Positions 17,297 to 25,366 of a DNA stretch of 36,731 bases are shown here, piece by piece. Source of the stretch: an uncultured Mycoplasmatota bacterium (GTDB lineage: Bacteria; Bacillota_I; Bacilli_A; RF39; UBA660); assembly GCA_900551105.1 (NCBI GenBank), contig URUT01000009.1:1-36731 (forward strand), in the 5' to 3' direction. How positions within the stretch are numbered: position 1 is the stretch's first letter; each line of letters begins with the position of its first letter. The position numbers and the translations under genes were made by a program. The notes beneath the pieces were generated by a model. That model saw only the letters and a list, made by a program, of their open reading frames with translations. It did not search any database and was not told the origin of the DNA.

Positions 17297-18010
17297 CTAA
17301 ATAAATAATAATATATCAAAAATAATTATTAGAATTAAACTAAAATATAATAAATAATTTTTTAGTTTTTCATTAAATTTGTAATCTGTATAAAAAAGTT
17401 TTTTGATTTTTTCAATTAAATTAAATCTAGTAATGATAAAAGTAAAAATGATAGTTCCTAAATAGTTTAAGATTATATCGTCAATGTCAAAGGAGCCAGT
17501 ATGAGTATAGGTTTGCAGAATTTCAATAAATATTATTAGTGGTAGTGTAATTGGAGTTTGCCTAAGAATATTGTTGTATTTTTTATTTTTAATCATTAGT
17601 AAAAAAGATAATGGAATAAGCATTATACAGTTACCGATAAGATTTTTTAAAATTGATAAGCTAGAGCCATATTTTATTTGGGATTTTATGGTTCTAAAAG
17701 GAATTATTTGGCCCCCATAACTCCAACTATATAAGCGAAATCTATCTCTACCAATTATGAAAGTAACACTAAAAAGTAGAATGAAAAATAGAATTAGGTA
17801 AATATTAATATTGGTTTTAAATGATTTGTCCCTATCTTCGCTTATTCCACAAACGTATATAAATATGCTTAATAAAAGCATAAACAATATACACCTACTA
17901 TATGACATATCATACATATACTGGTTTCTGCCAATAAAAACTAAGTAAATGTAGATAAATATACTTAAAATTAAAACTAGCTTTTTGATAATAGTTATTT
18001 TTTTATTCAT
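17297..18010 (-). CDS. VanZ-like membrane protein
   Basis: 237 residues with about six hydrophobic segments. The VanZ domain is marked by NLIGNCIMLIPLSFLL and by the acidic motif near the last helices, SFDIDDIILNYLG. VanZ gives low-level teicoplanin resistance in enterococci; most homologues, including this one, have no known substrate. GGAGGCG precedes the ATG. Confidence 0.85.
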   Translation of the reverse strand: MNKKITIIKKLVLILSIFIYIYLVFIGRNQYMYDMSYSRCILFMLLLSIFIYVCGISEDRDKSFKTNINIYLILFFILLFSVTFIIGRDRFRLYSWSYGGQIIPFRTIKSQIKYGSSLSILKNLIGNCIMLIPLSFLLMIKNKKYNNILRQTPITLPLIIFIEILQTYTHTGSFDIDDIILNYLGTIIFTFIITRFNLIEKIKKLFYTDYKFNEKLKNYLLYFSLILIIIFDILLFI

Positions 18011-18027
18011 GCGACGCCTCCAATATT

Positions 18028-18449
18028 TTATTTATAGGTTTTAAGAAAATTTTCTAATTCGGTTTCATTTGCAAATATTGTTTCAAAGATATTATATAAA
18101 GTGTCGGTAGTAACATATTCGCCAATAGCATAACATTTTTTACCTAAACCATAAGCAATACCTGCTTCTATGTGAGCCGCTTTGCCAGCTGGAAGGACTA
18201 ATAAAAAATTTTTTGATAGTTTTTCACCATTTAGATAATTATTAAATAAGTTAAGTACTACTTCACTTTTTAAGCCAAGAGATTCAAATTCTCTTTGGTT
18301 TTCTTCTGGAGTTTGATTAGGGTTTCCATAGCCCCAGTCTTTCTCATTTTTTAAAAAGCAATAGTAAGTTTATCAAATAAATTACATATTTTTAAAATAT
18401 TTTCTTTGTTTCTTGCTCTGCCTGCTATAAAAAATTCGTATTTATTCAT
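18028..18449 (-). pseudogene. Nucleoside 2-deoxyribosyltransferase-like gene, frameshifted
   Basis: The minus strand reads MNKYEFFIAGRARNKENILK...LFDKL and then hits a stop near 18365. In another frame the protein continues: YYCFLKNEKDWGYGNPNQTP, then LLVLPAGKAAHIEAGIAYGL and GKKCYAIGEY, to a stop at 18028. The C-terminal part with AGKAAHIEAGIAYGLG resembles nucleoside 2-deoxyribosyltransferase/DUF4406-like enzymes. Compared with what I recall of close relatives, a short deletion of about ten bases at the joint would explain the shift. Its start overlaps the upstream gene by 8 bases, so it was once an operon member. Confidence 0.75.
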
Positions 18450-18783
18450 GGTTTCTCCTTATTTTCTTGTATAATGTTATAATTTCTTCTTCGTCTGTAA
18501 CAATACTAAAAGTTCTGTCAAATAGGATATCTTTTATTTCATTCCAATCATTTTTTAAAATTATATCATCTAAAGTTTTAGTATTATATAACTTATCTAA
18601 TGATTCAAATTTAATCTCACCGCTTTGTTCTTTATCTATTCCGCATCTTTGAAAAGTAATATATCCATTATATTTAATAATCATGTAAGTATTCTTTTTA
18701 TTTTTAAAATATAATTCTATTTCTGGTTCTACACTGGTATCTATATTATCAAATATTTCTTTAAACTTTGGGTATGAGATCAT
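18442..18783 (-). CDS. Hypothetical protein, 113 residues
   Basis: Soluble, acidic-to-neutral protein (MISYPKFKEIFDNIDTSVEP...). Mixed alpha/beta appearance with an immunity-protein-like feel (FKNKKNTYMIIKYNGYITFQRCG), but I cannot assign a family. Stop and the next gene's start overlap as ATGAATAA, coupling it to the frameshifted deoxyribosyltransferase-like gene. Confidence 0.65.
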   Translation of the reverse strand: MISYPKFKEIFDNIDTSVEPEIELYFKNKKNTYMIIKYNGYITFQRCGIDKEQSGEIKFESLDKLYNTKTLDDIILKNDWNEIKDILFDRTFSIVTDEEEIITLYKKIRRNHE

Positions 18784-18807
18784 GGCTTAACTCCTTTTAA
18801 TCATTAT

Positions 18808-18963
18808 TTATCTTACTATTACGTGCTTAAAATATTGTTCTTGAAACTCTACTAAAGCATTTATTGCATCATCTGAATATTCTTTATTTTCAGGAACAAT
18901 TATTAATTTGTCGTCATCATCATTTGTTCTATGAATTATAGCAATGTATAAATTGTCTAGTCT
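18808..18963 (-). pseudogene. C-terminal remnant of an inorganic-pyrophosphatase-like gene
   Basis: Within the 360-base gap 18784-19143, a minus-strand frame without a start reads DNLYIAIIHRTNDDDDKLII then VPENKEYSDDAINALVEFQE and ends QYFKHVIVR plus stop at 18808. It resembles the C-terminal end of Firmicutes inorganic pyrophosphatase-type proteins (IHRLND..DK..VAPEG...FQE.YF). An in-frame stop lies directly upstream, so only about 48 codons survive. I see no gene in the remaining 18964-19143. Confidence 0.55.
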
Positions 18964-19143
18964 TTAAATAAATAACTTCTTTTTCATTAGATAAATTGTT
19001 TCAATGTGTGTCATCTAACTATAACTGCAATGTATAGTTACTATCGTATGTTTATTTATAATATATTCTATATGCATGAGCAACTAGGTTCTTTGTATGT
19101 TAATAAGATGTTATTTAACTAACATAAATTGTAAGTTGCCGAA

Positions 19144-19866
19144 TTAGTTAAAACTGTTTTCATATATATCCATAAATGATGAAACAAATATTGCTTGTTC
19201 TTTTTCTTCTTCTGTACCAATTGTTACTTGCCATCCAAATGTTCCATATGATTTATAGTTAAATCTATTTAATGGCAATAAATTAAATTCTTTTTGAATC
19301 AACTTTATACCATCTTTATAATCTCTCTTTAATACTTTAAGTGCTTTACTAGGATTTTTAAATACTGCTTCTCCATATTTATTTGCTCCAATATCAAAAG
19401 CAATATTCTTTTTTCCAAATGAATTAATATCTACATTCCCTTTTACATTCCCATATTCAGCAATATAGACTTGTGTATATTTTAAATTATCATCCATTAT
19501 ATATCCCATTTTAATTAAAGTAAATCTCCCAATAATAATTAATACAACTATAATCAAAAATGATAGACATATTTTATATGTTTTATTTCTATGCTTTTGA
19601 TTCTTTAAAATATTAATTATAGTTTGTTCAGTGTGTTTTATTTGCTCATCTTTGTTTAATTTTTCACCGGCAAATAATTCATTTAAAGAAATATCTAATA
19701 TACTACAAACATCTTGCATAATTGAAGCATCTGGTAGATTCAATCCTCTTTCCCACTTACTTACTGCATTCTTACTTACATTTAATTTTTCAGCAAATTG
19801 TTCTTGTGTTAAATCCTTTTTCTTTCTCATTGTTGAAATAAATTTTCCTATTTTTTCTTGATTCAT
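19144..19866 (-). CDS. XRE-family regulator with a membrane segment and extracytoplasmic tail
   Basis: About 240 residues. N-terminal helix-turn-helix at about 4-60 (IGKFISTMRKKKDLTQEQFA, VSKNAVSKWERGLNLPD). One hydrophobic segment at about 95-113, then a soluble domain of about 120 residues of unknown family. This layout suggests a membrane-tethered transcription factor responding to an external or membrane signal. Start at 19866 is chosen for the GGGAGAGA site. Lies next to the RhuM remnant. Confidence 0.8.
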   Translation of the reverse strand: MNQEKIGKFISTMRKKKDLTQEQFAEKLNVSKNAVSKWERGLNLPDASIMQDVCSILDISLNELFAGEKLNKDEQIKHTEQTIINILKNQKHRNKTYKICLSFLIIVVLIIIGRFTLIKMGYIMDDNLKYTQVYIAEYGNVKGNVDINSFGKKNIAFDIGANKYGEAVFKNPSKALKVLKRDYKDGIKLIQKEFNLLPLNRFNYKSYGTFGWQVTIGTEEEKEQAIFVSSFMDIYENSFN

Positions 19867-19965
19867 ATAAATCTCTCCCTTCAACAATTAAAATTATATT
19901 TTATAACACTATATTTTTACATACACTTAAAGTTTACTTTTGCAAATTACTATTTTTATGAATAC

Positions 19966-20480
19966 TTATCTAATTAAAAAATTCATAATTAAATCAATAA
20001 TAATATCTTTTTCTTTTGGACTTGATTCAGCAATTAATATTGTAATTGCTGTTAGCGTATTATTATCAATTACTTGGTCATTATCTATTTTTAATATTCC
20101 AGTCTTTTATTATTTATCGCATAGCCTTTTATCATGTAGTCCTTTAATATTTTATTGGCCCATTTTCTAAATTCAACACCTTTTTTAGATTTAACACGAT
20201 ATCCAACACTAATTATTACATCAAGATTATAATATTCAATATAATGAGTTTGTGTTTTATCATTTATTGCTCCATGTCTTGTGGTATTCTCAAATTTTGC
20301 GACTACCTCTTCTTTTATTAGTTCTTCATTTAATGCATTATTTATATGCTTTCTTATTGTTTTATAATCTCTATCAAATAATTTAGCCATTTGTTCAGTG
20401 TTTAATTAAACAGTTTCATCTTTCATATTTACTTCTAACTTTATATTTTGATTTTCAAAAATTATAATTTCATTTTTCAT
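19966..20480 (-). pseudogene. RhuM-family virulence protein, broken at three places
   Basis: From ATG at 20480 (GAGGTG upstream) the frame reads MKNEIIIFENQNIKLEV...KDETV, then TAA where relatives have Trp, then continues LNTEQMAKLFDRDYKTIRKH through GYRVKSKKGVEFRKWANKIL to a stop at 20091. A second frame then carries LTAITILIAESSPKEKD to a stop at 19966. The full protein is normally about 330 residues, so the middle is deleted as well. Translation from the internal ATG at 20390 could give a 99-residue fragment. RhuM is common in accessory regions. Confidence 0.75.
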
Positions 20481-20670
20481 CTATTACACCTCTTCTCATT
20501 AAAAATTATTATTTTCTTTTTATTATTCATCGTATAGTAAGTCTAAAGGATTCATGTCTTAACCTAGTTTGTGAAAACATATTACATACATACAACCCTA
20601 TTTTTAAGGCTTAAAAAAATTTGGATTTTTTTACTTTTTTTCATTTTTTCATTTTTCAGAAACCTTTATT

Positions 20671-21864
20671 TTACTGGGCTTTTCGACTTAGCACTGAAAC
20701 ACACTCAATGTGTTTAGTTCTAGGGAACATGTCTAAGTAAAAGACTTCCTCTATATTATAAACTGTGCTTAGTGATTTTAGGTTTTTAGCTAGTGTCATA
20801 GGATTACATGACATGTATATTAGATTATCACTTTGATAATTAATTAAGAAATCTAGGGTCTTTTTATTTAGCCCTGCTCTTGGTGGGTCAATAATTATAG
20901 TGTCTATTTTATCATTTATTTTATTGATAGCTTCGGCACTGCCTAGAAGATATTTATTATCTTGTTTATTGATTTTAGCATTATATATAGCATCAATTAC
21001 AGCTTCTTTAACTATTTCAATACCATATAGCTTTTGTTTTTTTAATGGAATGCCTAGAGTACCTACTCCGCAGTATAAATCTGCCACAGTGTTATATTCT
21101 TTTTCTCTTAATAAATTTATTACTTTATCTAAAATATTTAGATTAATTTGGAAGAAAGAATTTATGTTTACTTTATAAAAATAGTTATGAACTTGTTCTA
21201 TGAAGAAGTCTTCGCCATAGATGATTTTATCGTTTATAATGATACCAACTAGTTTAATATGTTCTTTTAGTTTTTCTATATTAAGATCTACGGAAGATTC
21301 ACTATTTATTTTGATAATTATTTCATCATTAAAATTAGAACGAATTAAAATATTACCTTCTTTAAATTTTAGATATTCTTTTAATTTAAAAATATTTCTG
21401 ATAGCTAGGCTTGCTAGAAGACATTCATCTATTTTTATAAATTCATGACTTTCTTCTTTGTAAAAGCCAAATTCGTAATTTTCTACTTTTAGGCTTAATT
21501 TATTGCGGTAGCCAAGTTCATTATTAGATATTATCGTACTAACATTTGCGTCTATGACAGCATTTCTTTTTAATATTTCTTTAAGAGCATTTACTTTGTA
21601 CTCTACTTCATCTTCATGGGTAACGTGCATATAAGAGCAGCCTCCACACTCACTAAAATATGGACAAGCTGGCTTTACTCTTTTTTCAGACTTTTTAATT
21701 ATTTCTAGAGATTGACATTCATAGTAGTTTTTATTTTCTTTAATTATTTTGGCATTTACTATCTCGTTTGGAAGAGCATTAGAAACAAAGGCTACTTTAC
21801 CATCAATATAACCGATACCTTTACCATCGTAACTTATTTTTTCAATTTTAATATTTGTAGTCAT
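20671..21864 (-). CDS. 23S rRNA (uracil-C5-)-methyltransferase of the RlmCD/RumA family
   Basis: Transfers a methyl group to C5 of uracil in 23S rRNA. N-terminal TRAM-like region (1-55), then iron-sulfur cysteines at 67, 73, 76 and 148. The SAM motif DLYCGVGTLGIP is at about 264-275, IIDPPRAG at about 325 and the catalytic cysteine at about 353 (MSCNP). All catalytic residues look intact. The start lies within the end of rluB, so they are cotranscribed. Position specificity (U747, U1939 or both) cannot be read. Confidence 0.9.
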   Translation of the reverse strand: MTTNIKIEKISYDGKGIGYIDGKVAFVSNALPNEIVNAKIIKENKNYYECQSLEIIKKSEKRVKPACPYFSECGGCSYMHVTHEDEVEYKVNALKEILKRNAVIDANVSTIISNNELGYRNKLSLKVENYEFGFYKEESHEFIKIDECLLASLAIRNIFKLKEYLKFKEGNILIRSNFNDEIIIKINSESSVDLNIEKLKEHIKLVGIIINDKIIYGEDFFIEQVHNYFYKVNINSFFQINLNILDKVINLLREKEYNTVADLYCGVGTLGIPLKKQKLYGIEIVKEAVIDAIYNAKINKQDNKYLLGSAEAINKINDKIDTIIIDPPRAGLNKKTLDFLINYQSDNLIYMSCNPMTLAKNLKSLSTVYNIEEVFYLDMFPRTKHIECVSVLSRKAQ

Positions 21865-22561
21865 ATAGTTTTTTTACTTCTTTTATAGATAGTTCTCTAT
21901 AATCTCCACTTTTCATTTTTGATATATCTAGAAATCCATAAGATACTCTTGATAGTTTATCTACTAGATAATCAAGTTCTTTAAATACTCTTTTAACGAT
22001 ATGGTTACGGCCTTCAGTTATGGTTATTTCGACAATAGAGAAGTCTTTTTCTAAGTCATTTTTTTTAATTTTTACTCTGGTAGGTGTACATTTTATACCA
22101 TCAATCATGATGCCTTTTTCTAAAGTTTTCAAATCCTTAATATCAAAGTGCTTGTTTAATTTAGCTACATATTTTTTAGGAACCCCGTTACTTGGATGCA
22201 TTAGGATGTTAGCTAAATTTCCATCGTTAGTTAAAATAATAAGACCAGTTGTATCATAGTCAAGTCTGCCAACTGGGTAAATTCTTTTGTCAGTTTTAAT
22301 TAAGTCAACTACGGTTACTCTACCTTTATCATCATTTACAGAGCAAATGACACTGCGAGGTTTATTAAGAATAAAATAAACATTTTCTTCTCTTGATAAG
22401 TGAACTCCGTTTACAACAATATCATCATTGCCGCTTACTTTAGTACCTAATTCTTTGACAATTTCACCATTAACATAAACCTTACCGTTTTTTATTAGTT
22501 CCTCTGCTTTTCTTCTTGAGGTATAACCTGATGCTGCTATAACTTTTTGTAATCGCTCCAT
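21848..22561 (-). CDS. rluB: 23S rRNA pseudouridine synthase, RluB/RsuA family
   Basis: 237 residues. S4 RNA-binding domain at about 1-60 (RLQKVIAASGYTSRRKAEEL), then the synthase domain with catalytic Asp101 in GRLDYDTTGL. The position downstream of spmA-spmB is the same as in Bacillus, supporting RluB over other RsuA relatives. Overlaps the methyltransferase gene by 17 bases. Confidence 0.9.
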   Translation of the reverse strand: MERLQKVIAASGYTSRRKAEELIKNGKVYVNGEIVKELGTKVSGNDDIVVNGVHLSREENVYFILNKPRSVICSVNDDKGRVTVVDLIKTDKRIYPVGRLDYDTTGLIILTNDGNLANILMHPSNGVPKKYVAKLNKHFDIKDLKTLEKGIMIDGIKCTPTRVKIKKNDLEKDFSIVEITITEGRNHIVKRVFKELDYLVDKLSRVSYGFLDISKMKSGDYRELSIKEVKKLYDYKY

Positions 22562-22621
22562 AAATAAATCACCTAAAGTTATTTTATCATATTGTTGTTT
22601 GTTTGCATATATAATAATTTT

Positions 22622-23146
22622 TTAGGTGCTAAAGAAAAAGGATACTAAAATAAATGATACGATTATTCCGATGAGATCAGCAAATAAGCCGGCTTTTAAA
22701 GCGTATCTACTTTTAGTTATGCCAACACTGCCAAAGTATAGAGCTATTACATAAAGAGTCGTATCACTGGAGCCTTGAATGATACTTGCTAGGTAGCCCA
22801 TGATGCTGTCTGGTCCATAAGTTTCAAAGATATTTGCCATGATACCTAGAGTTGAGGTGCCACTGATGCTTCTTAGAAAACACATAGGAATAATTTCGCT
22901 TGTAAGATTCATTTTAGTTAGTACGGGCGTAATAAACGAAAAAATGTCGCTTAGAAATGAACTTTTGATAAAGATATTAACAGCAAAAATCATGGCAAAG
23001 ATGTTAGGAGCAATTTTAAAAGTCATGATAAGACCTTCTTTTGCTCCTTCTAAAAATTTGTCATAGATGTTTACTTTTTTAATGAAAGCAGTTATTAAAA
23101 TAGATAAGACGATGATTGGTAAGATTATTAAGCTAACGGTTTCCAT
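22622..23146 (-). CDS. spmB: Spore maturation protein B-like
   Basis: 174-residue polytopic membrane protein of the nucleoside-recognition/Gate family. Family blocks: MTFKIAPNIFAMIFAV, LRSISGTSTLGIMANIFET and SIIQGSSDTTLYVIALYFG. In Bacillus SpmA and SpmB are needed for spore core dehydration. Overlaps spmA by 14 bases. Whether this organism sporulates is not shown here. Confidence 0.9.
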   Translation of the reverse strand: METVSLIILPIIVLSILITAFIKKVNIYDKFLEGAKEGLIMTFKIAPNIFAMIFAVNIFIKSSFLSDIFSFITPVLTKMNLTSEIIPMCFLRSISGTSTLGIMANIFETYGPDSIMGYLASIIQGSSDTTLYVIALYFGSVGITKSRYALKAGLFADLIGIIVSFILVSFFFST

Positions 23147-23717
23147 TTTTTCTCCTAATTAGATAATCTATAGTTAAGCCACCTATAGTTGAACAGGTTG
23201 TGGCGATAATACAAAATGGTAAGATTACTGAGGGATTGACACTTCCATATAAAAGCCTTAGAGAGATGATTGTGGTAGGTACAATGGTTACACCACTTGT
23301 GTTTAATACTAAGAAGGTAATCATAGCTTCACTTGCTACCTTTTTGTCTTTATTTAATTTTTGAAGACTTTCCATAGCTTTTAGGCCAAAGGGAGTTGCG
23401 GCACTACCAAGCCCAGCCATATTGGCTGCGATGTTGCTGGCAATAAAGCCAAGAGATGGATCATTATTGGGCACTGATGGAAAAATCTTTTTTAAAATTG
23501 GTGACATCATTTTAGAGATAGATGATATTATGCCAGCTTCTTCTGCTACTTTCATAAGTCCCATCCATATAACTAATAAAGGAAGCATGCCAAGTAACAA
23601 GTCTAAGGCACTTTTGCCACTTACTAATATTTCATTGTTAATTATATTAAAGTTACTAGAAATTAAACTATAAATAATACCAATGATAATAAATAATGCC
23701 CAAATGATGTTTACCAT
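23133..23717 (-). CDS. spmA: Spore maturation protein A-like
   Basis: 194 residues, hydrophobic, with GKSALDLLLGMLPLLVIWMG and FIASNIAANMAGLGSAATPF, then LVLNTSGVTIVPTTIISLR, the typical SpmA blocks. Overlaps dacF upstream by 7 bases and spmB downstream by 14. The pair presumably works as one complex. Confidence 0.9.
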   Translation of the reverse strand: MVNIIWALFIIIGIIYSLISSNFNIINNEILVSGKSALDLLLGMLPLLVIWMGLMKVAEEAGIISSISKMMSPILKKIFPSVPNNDPSLGFIASNIAANMAGLGSAATPFGLKAMESLQKLNKDKKVASEAMITFLVLNTSGVTIVPTTIISLRLLYGSVNPSVILPFCIIATTCSTIGGLTIDYLIRRKNGNR

Positions 23718-24763
23718 AGTTCTTTAATCCTTTTAATAATTTTTTGGAAGAAATTTAGTTTAACTTCTTTGACTTCTTTTTTGATGTAGATGTCTTCAGT
23801 AAAGTATTCTTTGTCATTTAGAGATACTTTAACTTTACCAATAATGTTACTAGCATTATCATCATAGTAAATTATTTCTTTTTTTAGTTTTTTGTATTCA
23901 TCTTTAGTTAAACTCATTTTAAATGTTCTTGATATGTAAGTATTATCGTATTTAGTTTTAATTGGTCCTTCACTTAGAATTTCGTATTCTTTTAAGACAT
24001 CAAAATATTTTTCATATAAGTCTTTGTGGTCTCCGAAGTCATTACCATCATTAAAGGTTACTACGGTTAAATTTACTCCATCACTACTTGCGTTAGTTAC
24101 TAGGGTTCTTCTAGCTTTTTCGGTAAAGCCAGTTTTACCACCAACACAGTATTTGTAGCTTGATAATAGTTTATTTTTGTTGTGCCATACGTAAGTTTTT
24201 AAGTCAGTTTTTACAGTAATTTCTTTAGTTCCAACTATTTGTTTATATAAAGAATTATTAATAGCATAGCCTGATAAAAGAGCCATATCGTATACGGTTG
24301 AATAGTTTGCTTTGTCACCATCTTCTAGCCCTGAACTATTTACAAATGTTGTGTTATTCATACCAATGTCTTTAGCTTTATTATTCATTAGATAGGCAAA
24401 GTTATCCATGTTGCCTGCTGTATAGTAAGCAAGAGCAATAGCAGCATCATTACCACTACGAAGCATAAGTCCATATAAGAGATTAATAACACTGATTTTT
24501 TCGCCAACACTTACATAAATTCCACTACCAAAACTTTTTAGAACTTCATCCCCAATAGTAACAGTTTTATTAACGTTAGTCATATCAATTACAACCATAC
24601 TAGTCATTATTTTAGTGATGGATGCAATTAAACTTCTTTTGTTAATATTACTTCCTTCTAAGACTCTATTGTTGTCGGTGTCCATTACAATGTAAGATGA
24701 AGCACTAATGGCATTAACTTTTAACGGCATAATTATTAGTAGCATTATTATTATCTTTTTCAT
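23711..24763 (-). CDS. D-alanyl-D-alanine carboxypeptidase (S11, DacF/DacB type)
   Basis: Trims peptidoglycan stem peptides outside the membrane. Signal peptide at 1-18. Active-site motifs are complete: SITK at 48-51, SGN at 103-105, KTG at 210-212. A C-terminal beta domain ends in a basic amphipathic tail (FFQKIIKRIKEL) for membrane attachment. The gene heads the dacF-spmA-spmB-rluB-rlmCD run. No Shine-Dalgarno is visible before the ATG; TATAAAT lies only a few bases upstream, so leaderless or near-leaderless initiation is possible. Confidence 0.92.
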   Translation of the reverse strand: MKKIIIMLLIIMPLKVNAISASSYIVMDTDNNRVLEGSNINKRSLIASITKIMTSMVVIDMTNVNKTVTIGDEVLKSFGSGIYVSVGEKISVINLLYGLMLRSGNDAAIALAYYTAGNMDNFAYLMNNKAKDIGMNNTTFVNSSGLEDGDKANYSTVYDMALLSGYAINNSLYKQIVGTKEITVKTDLKTYVWHNKNKLLSSYKYCVGGKTGFTEKARRTLVTNASSDGVNLTVVTFNDGNDFGDHKDLYEKYFDVLKEYEILSEGPIKTKYDNTYISRTFKMSLTKDEYKKLKKEIIYYDDNASNIIGKVKVSLNDKEYFTEDIYIKKEVKEVKLNFFQKIIKRIKELW

Positions 24764-24798
24764 AATATATTTATATGTTCGTTAGCGCTTTTTAATAC

Positions 24799-24843
24799 AA
24801 AAAAAATCAATAAGATAGTTAAACTAAATTATTGATTTTTTGA
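24799..24843 (-). terminator. Intrinsic terminator after the 24845-27379 operon
   Basis: AATCAATAA (24805-24813) pairs with TTATTGATT (24829-24837), extended by A-tract/T-tract pairing; eight T residues follow on the minus strand. Confidence 0.75.
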
Positions 24844-24844
24844 T

Positions 24845-25072
24845 TTATGCTTGGAATAAATTTAATAATTCTTCTTTTTCAGCTTGGTCAGTAACTATTT
24901 CTAGTTTTATACCATCTCCATCAGGTATTTGTTTAGCAAATTTTACTTCTAATGGTTTAAAGTTACTCATCAAATATACGTAGTCAAAGCCATTATGATT
25001 AGCTGCTTTAAAAACTACAAATTCCTTTCCATCTTCTAATACTGCTACATCGCCAAATTCTAGTTTTTCCAT
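24845..25072 (-). CDS. Small DUF1292-like protein
   Basis: 75 residues (MEKLEFGDVAVLEDGKEFVV...). The beta-rich layout and VVFKAANHNGFDYVYLMS resemble DUF1292-type proteins, whose function is unknown. The match is weak. It starts in a one-base overlap with the preceding gene and is the last gene of its operon. Confidence 0.65.
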   Translation of the reverse strand: MEKLEFGDVAVLEDGKEFVVFKAANHNGFDYVYLMSNFKPLEVKFAKQIPDGDGIKLEIVTDQAEKEELLNLFQA

Positions 25073-25365
25073 TATTCTCCTCCTTCTAAAACTTCAATAT
25101 AACTTGCAAATAATTCTCTAAAAGAATGTAAGTAAACAAAGACAGCTTCTAAATAATCATCATCGGTGTAGTTTTCTTTTTTTAAATCTAAAATTTCTTT
25201 ATTAAATAAAACTTCTTTATTTACATCTTTATTTTCTAGTAGCTTTTCAATTACTGCTAAATTTTCTTTTAAAATATTAATTAAAGCATCCTCTTTATCT
25301 TTTTTAGATAGTTGCTTAAACATTGAAACATAGTTGTTAAATTCTTCGTTTTCTATAAAGTTCAT
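25072..25365 (-). CDS. Hypothetical helical protein, 97 residues
   Basis: Highly charged, predicted all-alpha (SKKDKEDALINILKENLAVIEKLLENKDVNKEV). No family recognised. Sandwiched between the large proline-rich protein and the DUF1292-like protein with essentially no spacing, so the three are probably functional partners. Confidence 0.65.
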   Translation of the reverse strand: MNFIENEEFNNYVSMFKQLSKKDKEDALINILKENLAVIEKLLENKDVNKEVLFNKEILDLKKENYTDDDYLEAVFVYLHSFRELFASYIEVLEGGE

Positions 25366-25366
25366 T

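Noticed and set aside
19940..20170. Plus-strand 76-codon frame
   Set aside because: Antisense to the RhuM remnant, whose minus-strand frames match a known family.
20520..20590. Ten-codon frame ending NPLDLLYDE upstream of the RhuM remnant
   Set aside because: Too short to assign; could be the tail of a lost gene but nothing supports it.
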